Below the pieces are notes generated by a model. That model was given only the letters and a program-made list of their open reading frames with translations. It was not told the DNA's origin and ran no database searches. A stretch of DNA of 64,000 bases from NCBI GenBank assembly GCA_019636015.1, contig JAHBYJ010000002.1:124001-188000 (forward strand). The letters run 5' to 3'. The DNA comes from Parvibaculaceae bacterium (GTDB lineage Bacteria; Pseudomonadota; Alphaproteobacteria; Parvibaculales; Parvibaculaceae). A program made the position numbers and the translations under genes. Of this stretch, positions 8,990 through 17,462 are shown one piece after another. Position 1 is the stretch's first letter. Each line of letters opens with the position of its first letter.

Positions 8990-9820
8990 TCAGATGTTTC
9001 CGCCGCTGTCGTCCTGGATCATCTGATCCATCGCATGGGCGGGCTTGTCGCAGCCCGCGCAGCCGACGATCTTCGCCGGCACGCCGACAGCCGTGCAATG
9101 CGGCGGCACGTTCTGCAGAACCACACTGCCCGCGCCGATGCGGCTATATTCGCCGATCTCGATATTGCCGAGCACCTTGGAGCCGACAGAGATCAGCACG
9201 CCCCGGCGCACCTTCGGGTGCCGGTCGCCCTTTTCCTTGCCGGTGCCGCCAAGCGTCACGCCATGCAGCATCGACACATCGTCTTCCACCACCGCCGTCT
9301 CGCCGATCACGATGCCGGTCGCATGGTCGATGAAGACGCCGCGGCCGATCTTCGCCGCCGGGTGGATATCCACGGCGAAGAGATCGGAAATCCGGTTCTG
9401 GATATAGAGCGCCAGCGCCTTGCGCCCCTGCCCCCACAGCCAATGCGCCACGCGGTAAGCCTGCAGCGCGTGGAAGCCTTTGAAGAACAGGAAAGGCTGC
9501 ACATAGGAATGGCAGGCCGGGTCGCGCTCGTAATAGGCGACGATGTCGGCGCGGCTCGCCTCGCCGATTTCCGGCGCCGCTTCCAGCGCCTCGTCCAGCA
9601 ACTCGCGAAGCTGCATCGCGCGCATCTCCGGATGCGCGAGCTTCTGCGCCAGATGATAGGAAAGCGCGCTGTCGAAATCGCGATGATTGAGGATCGTCAC
9701 ATAGAGGAAGCTCGCGAGTACGGGCTCGCCCGCCGCCATTTCTTCCGCTTCCTTGCGCAGGCGCTCCCACACGGGATCGCAGACCGACAAGGGCTGATTG
9801 CGTTCGACCGGCTTCGACAT
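8990..9820 (-). CDS. cysE: Serine O-acetyltransferase
   Basis: A 276-residue CysE, which transfers acetyl from acetyl-CoA to L-serine as the first step of cysteine synthesis. The N-terminal helical domain (about 1-145) is followed by the left-handed beta-helix, with the active-site motifs DIHPAAKIG (151-159) and DHATG (165-169), the flexible GGTGKEKGDRHPK loop (191-203) and GAGSVVL (229-235). The C-terminal tail is short and ends with Ile, as in forms that bind CysK or are inhibited by cysteine. The ATG at 9820 follows GAGGAGAG; the open frame extends 23 codons further without similarity. No other cysteine gene is nearby. Confidence 0.93.
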   Translation of the reverse strand: MSKPVERNQPLSVCDPVWERLRKEAEEMAAGEPVLASFLYVTILNHRDFDSALSYHLAQKLAHPEMRAMQLRELLDEALEAAPEIGEASRADIVAYYERDPACHSYVQPFLFFKGFHALQAYRVAHWLWGQGRKALALYIQNRISDLFAVDIHPAAKIGRGVFIDHATGIVIGETAVVEDDVSMLHGVTLGGTGKEKGDRHPKVRRGVLISVGSKVLGNIEIGEYSRIGAGSVVLQNVPPHCTAVGVPAKIVGCAGCDKPAHAMDQMIQDDSGGNI

Positions 9821-10021
9821 GTCTCTCTCCTCGCCCTCTCTCTGGAGCCAGCCAGTCCCACCGGGCCGGCCTCCAAGGCGGAAAACCACCCTTCATGCTG
9901 ACGGGCGGCAGTTTCCGGAAGCCTAACACATGGGCGGGCCTCGAGCGAGTTCAATGGGGGAACTCACTTTTCTCCATGTTAACCTCCGCCGGATTCGAAA
10001 TTTGGCGAGGATGAGGAACCA

Positions 10022-10831
10022 ATGCCGGTCATCGCTGCAGGCGGCATCGACATTTATTATGAGCGTGTGGGCAGCGGCCCCCGCCTTCTCTTCATTTCCG
10101 GGACGGGCGGCGACCTCAGGCTGCGGCCCAACGTGCTGGACGGCCCCTTTCCCAGGCATTTCGACATGCTGGCCTATGACCAGCGCGGTCTTGGGCAGAC
10201 CGCGAAGCCCGATTGTGCCTATACAATGTCGGACTATGCCGAGGATGCGGTGAACCTCATGGCCGCCATCGGCTGGGGTTCGGCCCTCGTCGTCGGCGTG
10301 TCCTTCGGGGGTATGGTCGCGCAGGAACTCGCCATCAATCATCCCCATGTCGTGGAAGGGCTGGTGCTCGCCTGCACCTCGCCCGGCGGCGCGGGCGGTG
10401 CCTCCTATCCCCTTCACACGCTGATCGGCATGAACCGCGAGCAGCGCGCCCGCCACATGATCCCGATTTCCGATACGCGCCATGATGCTGCCTGGGCCGC
10501 CATGAATCCGGAAGCCTATGAGCAACTCGTCGCCTTCGCCGCGAACGATCCCTATGCGGATGAACCGGGCCGCGAAATGGGCGCCCGCCGCCAGCTCGAG
10601 GCCCGTGCCGCGCATGACACATGGGACAGGCTCGGAGAGATCCGCTGCCCTACCCTCATCTGCGCGGGGAAATATGACGGCATCGCGCTGCCCGAAACGC
10701 AGGAGAAAATGGCATCGCGCATCCGCGGCGCCGAACTCCGCTTCTTCGAAGGCGGCCACCTCTTCATGCTGCAGGACCGCGCGGCGCTCCCCGCCATGAT
10801 CTCGTTCCTCAAGGGCGAGGATGCAGGCTGA
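10022..10831 (+). CDS. Alpha/beta hydrolase
   Basis: A 269-residue alpha/beta hydrolase. The nucleophile elbow GVSFGG places the catalytic Ser at about residue 94, the acid is probably the Asp of AGKYDGI, and the His that of GGHLFMLQD. The oxyanion region is FISGTGG. It resembles 3-oxoadipate enol-lactonase and other small esterases, but no specific reaction can be assigned. It stands alone on the plus strand after a divergent gap of 200 bases from cysE. Confidence 0.85.
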   Translation: MPVIAAGGIDIYYERVGSGPRLLFISGTGGDLRLRPNVLDGPFPRHFDMLAYDQRGLGQTAKPDCAYTMSDYAEDAVNLMAAIGWGSALVVGVSFGGMVAQELAINHPHVVEGLVLACTSPGGAGGASYPLHTLIGMNREQRARHMIPISDTRHDAAWAAMNPEAYEQLVAFAANDPYADEPGREMGARRQLEARAAHDTWDRLGEIRCPTLICAGKYDGIALPETQEKMASRIRGAELRFFEGGHLFMLQDRAALPAMISFLKGEDAG

Positions 10832-10917
10832 TCCATTTCGGCACAGTCGCCGAAGGAAGAATTAACCCCTGCCGCCTAACCTGAACGCGAATCCTTCGTA
10901 TCGCGTCCAGGGTATCC

Positions 10918-11115
10918 ATGTCCGTATCGAGTATCGCGTCGGCTGCCATTGCCGCCAATCAGAGCCAGATCGCCCAGGCCATGCAGATGGCCATGATCCG
11001 CGCCGGCCATGAGCAGGAACAGGCGCTGGTCGACATGCTGGCCGAAGCCTCGCAAGCCGCCACCAAGGCCACGCCGCCCACCGGACTAGGTTCACGCCTC
11101 GACATCAGCGTCTGA
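10918..11115 (+). CDS. YjfB-like putative motility protein, 65 aa
   Basis: A short helical protein with the pattern of the YjfB (putative motility protein) family: N-terminal MSVSSIASAAIA, a central helix with many Gln and Met (QSQIAQAMQMAMIR), and the C-terminal GSRLDISV ending. Family function is not proven, although it has been linked to flagella by gene neighbourhood in other bacteria. Here it lies about 40 kb from the flagellar block and directly upstream of the nuclease gene at 11129 (13 bases), with which it may be co-transcribed. Confidence 0.65.
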   Translation: MSVSSIASAAIAANQSQIAQAMQMAMIRAGHEQEQALVDMLAEASQAATKATPPTGLGSRLDISV

Positions 11116-11128
11116 CGCAGGCCCGCCG

Positions 11129-11668
11129 ATGATGGGCCGCATCGTTCCCTTCGAAACGCCGCGCCAGCGCCGCGTGAGGCGCCCCGGCCGGACGCCGCGC
11201 TTTCCTGCGCGCCGCCTCCCGCGCCATCTCCGCCGCTCGCTCGGCTTCGCCCTCTTCCTCGCCGCGCTTGTCCTCTTCGCGATTTTCGATGACGAGACGT
11301 CGCCCGAAACGGCCAACGCCGCCCCCTATCCGCCCGCCGCTCCCGTGCTTGGCGAGACGATCTCCGTCTATGACGGCGACACGATCCGCCTCGGCGACGA
11401 GCGCATCCGCATTGTCGGCCTCGACACGCCCGAACTCGGCCACCGCGCCCAGTGCCAGGAAGAAGCCGTGGCCGCCGAGCAGGCGAAACAGGCACTCGCC
11501 GGCGAAATCGCCAGCGGCAATGTCGAACTCCACCGCCAGGGCACCGACCGCTATGGCCGCACCCTTGCCCGCGTCACGGTGGACGGGCGCGATGTGGCGG
11601 ATACACTGATCGCGCAGGGACTCGCGCGGCCCTATGGCGGCGGACGTCGCGAAGGCTGGTGTAGCTGA
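11129..11668 (+). CDS. Membrane-anchored thermonuclease-family (SNc) nuclease
   Basis: A 179-residue staphylococcal-nuclease-like protein. A basic N-terminus (about 1-36) precedes a signal anchor (GFALFLAALVLFAIF, about 39-53). The SNc domain starts near residue 76 and shows the calcium-site motif DGDT (82-85), the catalytic-arginine region around RIVGLDTPE (95-103) and DRYGR (140-144). The expected role is extracellular or periplasmic degradation of DNA or RNA. The active-site residues appear intact. The gene follows the YjfB-like protein by 13 bases. Confidence 0.85.
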   Translation: MMGRIVPFETPRQRRVRRPGRTPRFPARRLPRHLRRSLGFALFLAALVLFAIFDDETSPETANAAPYPPAAPVLGETISVYDGDTIRLGDERIRIVGLDTPELGHRAQCQEEAVAAEQAKQALAGEIASGNVELHRQGTDRYGRTLARVTVDGRDVADTLIAQGLARPYGGGRREGWCS

Positions 11669-11711
11669 AGCTCCCTCTCCTCCTTGCCCCGCTTCCCCTT
11701 TCCCTGTAAAA

Positions 11712-11728
11712 TTAATGGATAACATTAA
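11712..11728. promoter_or_regulatory. AT-rich palindrome upstream of the sulfatase gene
   Basis: A perfect inverted repeat TTAATG-GATAA-CATTAA lies 34 bases before the ATG of the sulfatase-like gene in otherwise GC-rich DNA. It may be an operator or part of the promoter. No regulator gene is adjacent. Confidence 0.35.
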
Positions 11729-11761
11729 AACGGGGCGCGATGCCGCGCGGGGAGACTGCCC

Positions 11762-13300
11762 ATGGGCCGGAAGATTCTTTTCATCACCACCGACCAGATG
11801 CGCTTCGACGCCATCGGCGCGAACAGCCAGAAGATCGCGAAGACGCCCGCCATCGACGCGCTTGCCGCCAACGGCATCAACTACACCCGCGCGCATAATC
11901 AGAATGTCGTCTGCATGCCGGCCCGCTCCACCATGATCACGGGCCAATATGTCTCGACCCATGGCGTCTGGATGAACGGTGTGCCGCTGCCGGAAGATGC
12001 GCCCTCCGTCGCGAAATATCTCCACGACAAGGCGGGCTACAGGACGGCGCTCATCGGCAAGGCGCATTTCGAGCCCTTCATCGACCCGAAGCAGCAATTC
12101 TATGAAAGCCAGATGGCGCGCAAGGGCGAGCATGGGCCGCATCGCGGCTTCGACTATATGGAGCTTGCGACCCACTCGCCGCTGATCCTTCACTACGCCG
12201 AATGGATCAGGAAGAACGATCCCGATGCCTTCGGCTATTTCTATCAGAACCTCAACGAGAAGTTTCAGGTGAACGCGGCCGGCGGCGGCGACACCGGCGC
12301 CTGTCAGGTGCATTTCAATCCGGTTTCGCGCGCGCACTACCACACCGACTGGGTAGCGGACCGCACCATCGACTGGCTGGGCAGCGTCGGCGCGGAAGAC
12401 GACTGGTTCTGCTGGATGAGCTTCCCCGATCCGCACCACCCCTGGGACCCGCCGCAATCGGAACTCCACCGCCATCCCTGGCGCGACACGCCTCTGCCGG
12501 AGTTCTATCCGGGTTCGAAGGACGAGATCGAAAAGGTGCTGGCGGACAAGCCCCGCCACTGGATGGAATGGTACAAGGGCGAGCGCGTCACGAATTTCGA
12601 GGCGCCGCCAGAATTCCGCGCCTGCGACATGACCGCCGATCAGGTGCAGGAGATCAACGCCTTCACCCATGTCGAGAACGAACTGATCGACGAGGCGATT
12701 GCGAAAGTCATGGCCTATATCGAAAAGCGCGGCTGGGGCGATGATGTCGATGTCGTCTTCACCACCGATCACGGCGAATTCCAGGGCGAGTTCGGCCTGC
12801 TCTTCAAGGGCCCCTATCACGTCGACGCGCTGATGCGCTTGCCCATGATCTGGCGTCCCGCGAAATCGGCGAAGGTTGCGCCCGCAACAGTCGGCAAGCC
12901 CGTGGGCCAGGTCGATCTCGCGCCCACCTTCTGCGAGATCGCAGGCCTTCCCGTGCCCGATTGGATGCAGGGAAAGCCCATGCCGAAATCGGAAGCCGAA
13001 GCCGAGCAGCAGAAGCGCGAGCGCGTCTTCACCGAATGGGACTGCCAGCATGTCGACGGCACCACCGTCGGCCTCCGCACCATCTACCGCGACGGCTACA
13101 CCATCACCGCCTATCTCCCCGGCACTCTTTATGACGGCACCGAGGGCGAGCTTTACGACCACAAGGAAGACCCGCAGCAGTTCCGCAACCTCTGGAACGA
13201 CCCGGCCTACGCGAAACTCAAATCCGACCTCCTCACCGACCTCAAGGATGCCGAGCCCCCCGTCCGCGAACCGCGCCTCGAATGCGTGGCGCCGGTTTGA
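11762..13300 (+). CDS. Sulfatase-superfamily hydrolase (sulfatase or phosphonate monoester hydrolase type)
   Basis: A 512-residue member of the alkaline phosphatase/sulfatase superfamily. The N-terminal metal motif is TTDQMR (Asp11), and the nucleophile motif CMPAR at 51-55 matches the Cys-type C-x-P-x-R signature whose Cys is converted to formylglycine. A second metal motif TTDHGE lies around residue 339. The cytoplasmic start, the absence of a signal peptide, and blocks such as DPHHPWDPP resemble the phosphonate or phosphate monoester hydrolase subgroup more than exported arylsulfatases. No formylglycine-generating enzyme is encoded in this window. The start is clear: ATG at 11762 after GGGGAGA. 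Confidence 0.85.
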   Translation: MGRKILFITTDQMRFDAIGANSQKIAKTPAIDALAANGINYTRAHNQNVVCMPARSTMITGQYVSTHGVWMNGVPLPEDAPSVAKYLHDKAGYRTALIGKAHFEPFIDPKQQFYESQMARKGEHGPHRGFDYMELATHSPLILHYAEWIRKNDPDAFGYFYQNLNEKFQVNAAGGGDTGACQVHFNPVSRAHYHTDWVADRTIDWLGSVGAEDDWFCWMSFPDPHHPWDPPQSELHRHPWRDTPLPEFYPGSKDEIEKVLADKPRHWMEWYKGERVTNFEAPPEFRACDMTADQVQEINAFTHVENELIDEAIAKVMAYIEKRGWGDDVDVVFTTDHGEFQGEFGLLFKGPYHVDALMRLPMIWRPAKSAKVAPATVGKPVGQVDLAPTFCEIAGLPVPDWMQGKPMPKSEAEAEQQKRERVFTEWDCQHVDGTTVGLRTIYRDGYTITAYLPGTLYDGTEGELYDHKEDPQQFRNLWNDPAYAKLKSDLLTDLKDAEPPVREPRLECVAPV

Positions 13301-13312
13301 TTAAATAGAGAA

Positions 13313-13401
13313 CGTCATGCCCGGGCTTGACCCGGGCATCCAGGGGACTCTTGCCCCATGCCATCCCGCTCTGGATTGCCGGGTCAAGCCCGGCAATGAC
13401 G
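13313..13401. repeat. Extragenic palindromic element
   Basis: An 89-base element bounded by a 31-base near-perfect inverted repeat: the left arm begins CGTCATGCCCGGGCTTGACC and the right arm is its complement with three differences. Each arm is itself partly palindromic around GGGCTTGACCC. It lies in the gap between the sulfatase and enoyl-CoA hydratase genes. Elements beginning CGTCAT and containing CAATCCAG occur again at 41687 and 46404, so this is a member of a dispersed family. Confidence 0.8.
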
Positions 13402-13476
13402 TCCGTTAGGTTGTTGCCAGCCCCGCTCCCCGCCTGTATCCCAATCGGCAGCAGAAACTCCGGCTGGAACAGACCT

Positions 13477-14277
13477 TTGACGATTGCCTCCCCCACCCCC
13501 CGCATGATCGCCCGCAAGGACGGCGCGATCGGCTGGATGATCTTCAACAATCCCGAGCGGCTGAATGCCGTCAGCCTCGACATGTGGGAGGCCGTGCCGG
13601 TCATCACCGCCGCCTTCGATGCCGACCCGGAAATCCGCGTCGTCGTGCTGACCGGCGCGGGCGATCGCGCCTTCGTCGCGGGCGCCGACATTTCGCAATT
13701 CGGCGAAAGCCGCTCCACGGCGGAAGGCATCCTCACCTATGAGCAGGCCACCGAGCGCGCCTTCAACGCCATCGCCGAGGCGCAAAAGCCGACCATCGCC
13801 ATGATCGACGGCTTCTGCATCGGCGGCGGCCTCGGCATCGCGCTCTCCTGCGACATGCGCATCGCCGCCGAAGGCTCGACCTTCGGCATCCCCGCCGCGA
13901 AACTCGGCCTCGCCTATGGTGCAACCGGCACCGGACGCCTCGTGAATGTCGTCGGCCCCTCTTTCGCCAAGGAAATCTTCTTTACCGCGCGCCGCTTCAC
14001 GGCAGACGAGGCACTGGCCATGGGCCTCGTCAACCGCGTGACCACGAAAGAGGCGCTGGAGAATTTCGTCCGCGACTACTGTGCCCTTATCGCCGATAAC
14101 GCGCCCCTGACCGTCAACACGGCAAAACAGGTGGTGGACGAATTCGCAAAAGCACCGGGCAACTTCGACGGCGAGAAATGCGAGGCCCTCATCGCCCGCT
14201 GCTTCGCCAGCGACGACTACAAGGAAGGCCGCGCCGCCTTCATGGAAAAGCGAAAGCCCGCCTTCAAGGGCAAATAA
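13477..14277 (+). CDS. Enoyl-CoA hydratase/isomerase family protein
   Basis: A crotonase-fold protein of about 260 residues. The oxyanion-hole segment FVAGADISQF and the second CIGGGLGIALSCD segment are present. The position usually occupied by the first catalytic Glu of hydratases appears as GIPAAKLGLAYG, so hydratase activity is not assured. The start is uncertain: TTG at 13477 with an upstream CTGGAA gives a nine-residue extension; ATG at 13504 lacks a ribosome site but fits the family N-terminus. It runs with the SDR at 14301 (23-base gap), so a beta-oxidation-like or fatty-acid side pathway is plausible. Confidence 0.85.
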   Translation: MTIASPTPRMIARKDGAIGWMIFNNPERLNAVSLDMWEAVPVITAAFDADPEIRVVVLTGAGDRAFVAGADISQFGESRSTAEGILTYEQATERAFNAIAEAQKPTIAMIDGFCIGGGLGIALSCDMRIAAEGSTFGIPAAKLGLAYGATGTGRLVNVVGPSFAKEIFFTARRFTADEALAMGLVNRVTTKEALENFVRDYCALIADNAPLTVNTAKQVVDEFAKAPGNFDGEKCEALIARCFASDDYKEGRAAFMEKRKPAFKGK

Positions 14278-14300
14278 AAATACAAACAGGGAGAAACATC

Positions 14301-15164
14301 ATGGGACGTCTCGACGGAAAGGTCGCCATCATCACCGGCGGCACCAGCGGCATCGGCCGCGGCACGGTCGATCTTTTCCTGAAGGAAGGCGCGAAAGTCG
14401 TCGCCGCCGACCTGCAGGACCACAAGGGCGAGGCGATGGAGCGCGAACTGGGCGCCGCCTTCTCCTATTGCCGCACCAATGTCGCGCATGAAGACGAAGT
14501 GAAGCACCTCGTCGATCACACCGTGAAGAAGTTCGGGCGCCTCGATGTCCTCTTCAACAATGCGGGCTATGGCGGCGTCGGCGGCGAACTCGCCGAGATC
14601 GATATGAACGGTTTCGACGAAACCGTGGGCGTGCTGCTGAAGGGCGTCGTGCTCGGCTACAAATATGCCGTGCCCCACATGAAGGCGCAGCAGTCGGGCT
14701 CGATCATCTCGACAGCCTCCGTCGCCGGCCTCCAGGCGGGCTACGGCCCCCTCGTCTACTCCGCCTGCAAGGCCGCCGTGCATCACTTCTCGCGCTGCGC
14801 CGCGCTCGAACTCGCGCCGCATTTCGTGCGCTCCAATGCGATCTGCCCCGGCGGCATCGCCACCTCGATCTTCGGCTCCGGCCTCGGCCTCGGCACACAG
14901 GTCGCCGACCAGTTCGCCGAAGTGATGAAGACGCATCTGGCTAAAATCCAGCCGACGCCGCGCTCGGGTCTCCCCGAAGACATAGCGAATGCCGCCCTCT
15001 TCCTTGCGAGCGACGAGTCCACCTTCGTCAACGGCCAGACCATCGCCGTCGATGGCGGGCTCACCGCAGGCCCGATGGCGACGCTCGGCAAGCGCATCGA
15101 CTTCGAAAAGGTGATCGGCGATTTCCTCGCCGCCCTGCCGGAAGACCAGAAGAAACCCGCCTGA
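14301..15164 (+). CDS. SDR family oxidoreductase
   Basis: A 287-residue classical short-chain dehydrogenase. It has TGGTSGIG at 12-19, Asp after strand 2 (AADLQD, suggesting NAD), NNAG at 86-89, catalytic Ser at 138 or 140 and YSACK at 153-157. The C-terminal extension after VDGGL (about 30 residues, ending in a charged helix) is longer than in the other SDRs of this window. GGGAGA precedes the ATG. It is probably co-transcribed with the enoyl-CoA hydratase, which would fit a 3-hydroxyacyl-CoA or alicyclic alcohol dehydrogenase, but the substrate is not determined. Confidence 0.9.
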   Translation: MGRLDGKVAIITGGTSGIGRGTVDLFLKEGAKVVAADLQDHKGEAMERELGAAFSYCRTNVAHEDEVKHLVDHTVKKFGRLDVLFNNAGYGGVGGELAEIDMNGFDETVGVLLKGVVLGYKYAVPHMKAQQSGSIISTASVAGLQAGYGPLVYSACKAAVHHFSRCAALELAPHFVRSNAICPGGIATSIFGSGLGLGTQVADQFAEVMKTHLAKIQPTPRSGLPEDIANAALFLASDESTFVNGQTIAVDGGLTAGPMATLGKRIDFEKVIGDFLAALPEDQKKPA

Positions 15165-15234
15165 GCCGGCCCGCCGGACGGCATCAAGGGTTTGGCAATC
15201 TCTCGCCTCTAGCCTCTGGGCTGGAGGCGAGCCC

Positions 15235-15600
15235 ATGGCCATACCGTCCGAAGCCGGACCGCAAAACCCTCAGCAAAATCAACCGGATGCGGAACGCCGC
15301 CGCGCCCGCCGCATCGCCGCGCGCATCGAGGGCCGTATCGTCTTTGCCGGCGTCGATGCCGAATGCCTGATCCATGAAATGTCGGCCACAGGCGCCATCG
15401 TGGAAGCCTCGCCGCTGCCGGCCCTCGGCGCGGACGTCGCGCTCGAAGTACCGGGCGTCGGCTTCGCCCGCGGCCGCGCCATGCGCCATGACGGCGCCAC
15501 CGTCTCGATCGACCTCGACACGCCGCCCTCGCGGCGCGACCGGATGAACGATCGCCTGATCCTCGCCGCCTTCCGCAATCCGCCTCTCTCTGACGAATAG
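15235..15600 (+). CDS. PilZ domain protein, 121 aa
   Basis: A single PilZ domain, the receptor for cyclic di-GMP. The N-terminal binding motif appears as ERRRARRIAAR (about 20-30), followed by the beta-barrel strands with DAECLIHEMSATGAIVEA, in which the D/N-x-S-x-x-G motif is represented by EMSATGA. The first acidic residue of the canonical DxSxxG is therefore replaced by Glu or Met depending on alignment. It would act as a cytoplasmic c-di-GMP effector, perhaps on motility or surface polysaccharide, but no partner gene is adjacent. Confidence 0.75.
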   Translation: MAIPSEAGPQNPQQNQPDAERRRARRIAARIEGRIVFAGVDAECLIHEMSATGAIVEASPLPALGADVALEVPGVGFARGRAMRHDGATVSIDLDTPPSRRDRMNDRLILAAFRNPPLSDE

Positions 15601-15689
15601 TCGAAAGCGGACAATCCTTTCGATCTCTATTTGGGCTTCCGCCCGCCCCTCGCTACACTCCCCCGCAAATCGCAACAGGGGAGAACGTC

Positions 15690-16481
15690 ATGTCGTCGCT
15701 CAAGGGTAAGGTCGCCATCGTCACAGGCTCCGCCACCGGCCTCGGCGCCGCCGTCGCGCTGCAGCTCGCGGACAAGGGCTGCAACGTCGTCATCAACTAC
15801 ACGAAGAGCGAGACGGAAGCGAAGGAAACGCTCGCCGCCTGTCAGGCTAAGGGCGTCGAGGCGATCCTCGCCCAGGGCGATGTCGGCGAGGATGCCGATT
15901 GCCGGCGCATCGTCGGCGAGGCGGTGAAGAAATGGGGCCGGGTCGATGTGCTGGTGAACAATGCCGGCGGCACGAAATTCGCGAACCATGCCGAGCTCGA
16001 TGAGCTGAATGCCGAAGACTTCCTCTGGATCTACAAGGTGAATGTCGTCGGCGCCTATCAGATGATCCGCGCCTGCGCACCGCATATGAAGGAAGCGGGC
16101 AAGGGCTCGGTGGTGAACGTCTCGTCCATCGCCGGCGTCACCGGCATCGGCTCTTCCGTCGCCTATGCGGCCTCGAAGGGCGCGCTCAACACCATGACGC
16201 TCTCGCTCGCCCGCTCGCTGGCGCCGAAGATCCGCGTCAATGCCGTCTGCCCCGGCTTCATCGGCACGCGCTGGTTCTCGGACCGCTTCGGCCGGCAGAC
16301 CTTCGAAGGCATCAAGCGCCAGCAGGAAGAATCGACGCCGCTGGGCCGCGCCGGCACGCCCGAAGACATCGCCACCGCCGTCGTCTTCTTCTGCGGCGAA
16401 GGCTCCGACCACATCACCGGCGAAACACTGATCACCGACGCCGGCATGCATCTCGGCTTTGCGCCCCTGACGGCGCGCTGA
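15690..16481 (+). CDS. SDR family oxidoreductase
   Basis: A 263-residue classical short-chain dehydrogenase with TGSATGLG at 12-19, an NADP-leaning loop after strand 2 (INYTKSE), NNAG at 90-93, catalytic Ser146 (NVSSIAG) and YAASK at 159-163. The overall layout matches 3-oxoacyl-ACP reductase-like SDRs (FabG paralogues). GGGGAGAA precedes the ATG. It stands alone between the PilZ gene and an extragenic palindromic element. Confidence 0.9.
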   Translation: MSSLKGKVAIVTGSATGLGAAVALQLADKGCNVVINYTKSETEAKETLAACQAKGVEAILAQGDVGEDADCRRIVGEAVKKWGRVDVLVNNAGGTKFANHAELDELNAEDFLWIYKVNVVGAYQMIRACAPHMKEAGKGSVVNVSSIAGVTGIGSSVAYAASKGALNTMTLSLARSLAPKIRVNAVCPGFIGTRWFSDRFGRQTFEGIKRQQEESTPLGRAGTPEDIATAVVFFCGEGSDHITGETLITDAGMHLGFAPLTAR

Positions 16482-16518
16482 CCTCACCGGAAATCACCGG
16501 GATCAGCCAAATCCAGAG

Positions 16519-16610
16519 GTGTCATCCCGGGATTTATTCCCGGGACCCATTGGCCTCTCTCGTTCTAAGGAAAGTGAATTGGACCCCGGCAACAAGTGCC
16601 GGGGTGACAC
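16519..16610. repeat. Extragenic palindromic element, copy 1 of a 92-base family
   Basis: Begins GTGTCATCCCGGGATTTATT and ends with CCGGGGTGACAC; the two arms are imperfectly complementary and each contains its own GC-rich hairpin. A second copy at 25246-25336 matches it closely outside the central 20 bases. It lies between the convergent SDR and hydrolase genes, the usual position of REP/BIME-like repeats. No coding content. Confidence 0.85.
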
Positions 16611-16637
16611 TTATGTTTTTCGTGCAGGGCGGAAATC

Positions 16638-17387
16638 TTACTCCCCCAGAAACGCCAAGACCGCCTCCTTGTAGGCCCGGTCCCCGACCGTCTTCATGTG
16701 GTCGCGCCTCGGCACGGTGAAGGCCCGCGCGCCCGGTATCCGCGCGGCGAGAGGCGCGGCCTCGCCCGCCTGCACATCGGTCTCCCCCGCCACCACGAGC
16801 ACCGGCCGCTTGATGCCGCCAAGCCCTTCCACCGGGAACGGCGCGCGCACCGCCTCGAAGCAGGCGGCCAGCGCCTCGCGGTCCTGCCCGTTCTGATCGG
16901 CGAAAGTGCGAAAAAGAAGTGCGCCCTTGCTCGTCACCGTCGAAGGATCGTCGGTCAGCAATGCTTCGATCACCGGCCCTGGATCGCGGTCCGGATCTAG
17001 CAGCCGCGCACCGACGCCCGCCGCCACGATCCGGTCGAGCCGCTCAGGCGCTTCCATCGCCGCGACCAGCGCCACCATCGCGCCCATCGAATAGCCCATC
17101 AGATCCGCACCCGGCTCGCCCAGATGATCGAGCAGCGCCACGAGATCGCCCGCCATGGCGGAGAGCGTGTAATCCGCCTTCTCGTGGCTCTTGCCGCTCT
17201 GCCCATGCCCGCGCATGTCCGGCATGATGACGCGGTATCCGGCGTCCACGAGCGCCTTCGCCCAGCCGGTCGCCACCCAGTTCACCTGATGCGTCGAGGC
17301 AAAGCCATGCGCGAGCAGCAAGGGGCTCCCCTCGCCCTCCACCGCATAGGCGATCTTCATGCCGTCATCGGACGTGAAATACTCCAT
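16638..17387 (-). CDS. Alpha/beta hydrolase
   Basis: A 249-residue alpha/beta hydrolase. The nucleophile elbow is GYSMGA with Ser at residue 100, the oxyanion strand is LLLAHGFAS, the acid is likely Asp203/204 in AGETDV, and His230 in RRDHMKT completes the triad. The RGHGQSGK motif after strand 4 is typical of epoxide-hydrolase or haloperoxidase-like folds. It is a paralogue of the hydrolase at 20177, with the same start of the fold and a similar RGHG segment. The ATG at 17387 follows GAGG; the long open frame upstream is unrelated. Divergent from the M20 peptidase gene. Confidence 0.87.
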   Translation of the reverse strand: MEYFTSDDGMKIAYAVEGEGSPLLLAHGFASTHQVNWVATGWAKALVDAGYRVIMPDMRGHGQSGKSHEKADYTLSAMAGDLVALLDHLGEPGADLMGYSMGAMVALVAAMEAPERLDRIVAAGVGARLLDPDRDPGPVIEALLTDDPSTVTSKGALLFRTFADQNGQDREALAACFEAVRAPFPVEGLGGIKRPVLVVAGETDVQAGEAAPLAARIPGARAFTVPRRDHMKTVGDRAYKEAVLAFLGE

Positions 17388-17462
17388 GAATGCCTCATTC
17401 CGCTTCGGCTGGAAAATACACGCTTCGCGGTCTAGGCTAAGCGAAAACACGGGGAGAAAACC

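Noticed and set aside
11105..13162. 685-codon open frame antisense to the sulfatase and nuclease genes
   Set aside because: It crosses two recognised genes on the opposite strand and its sequence has no domain.
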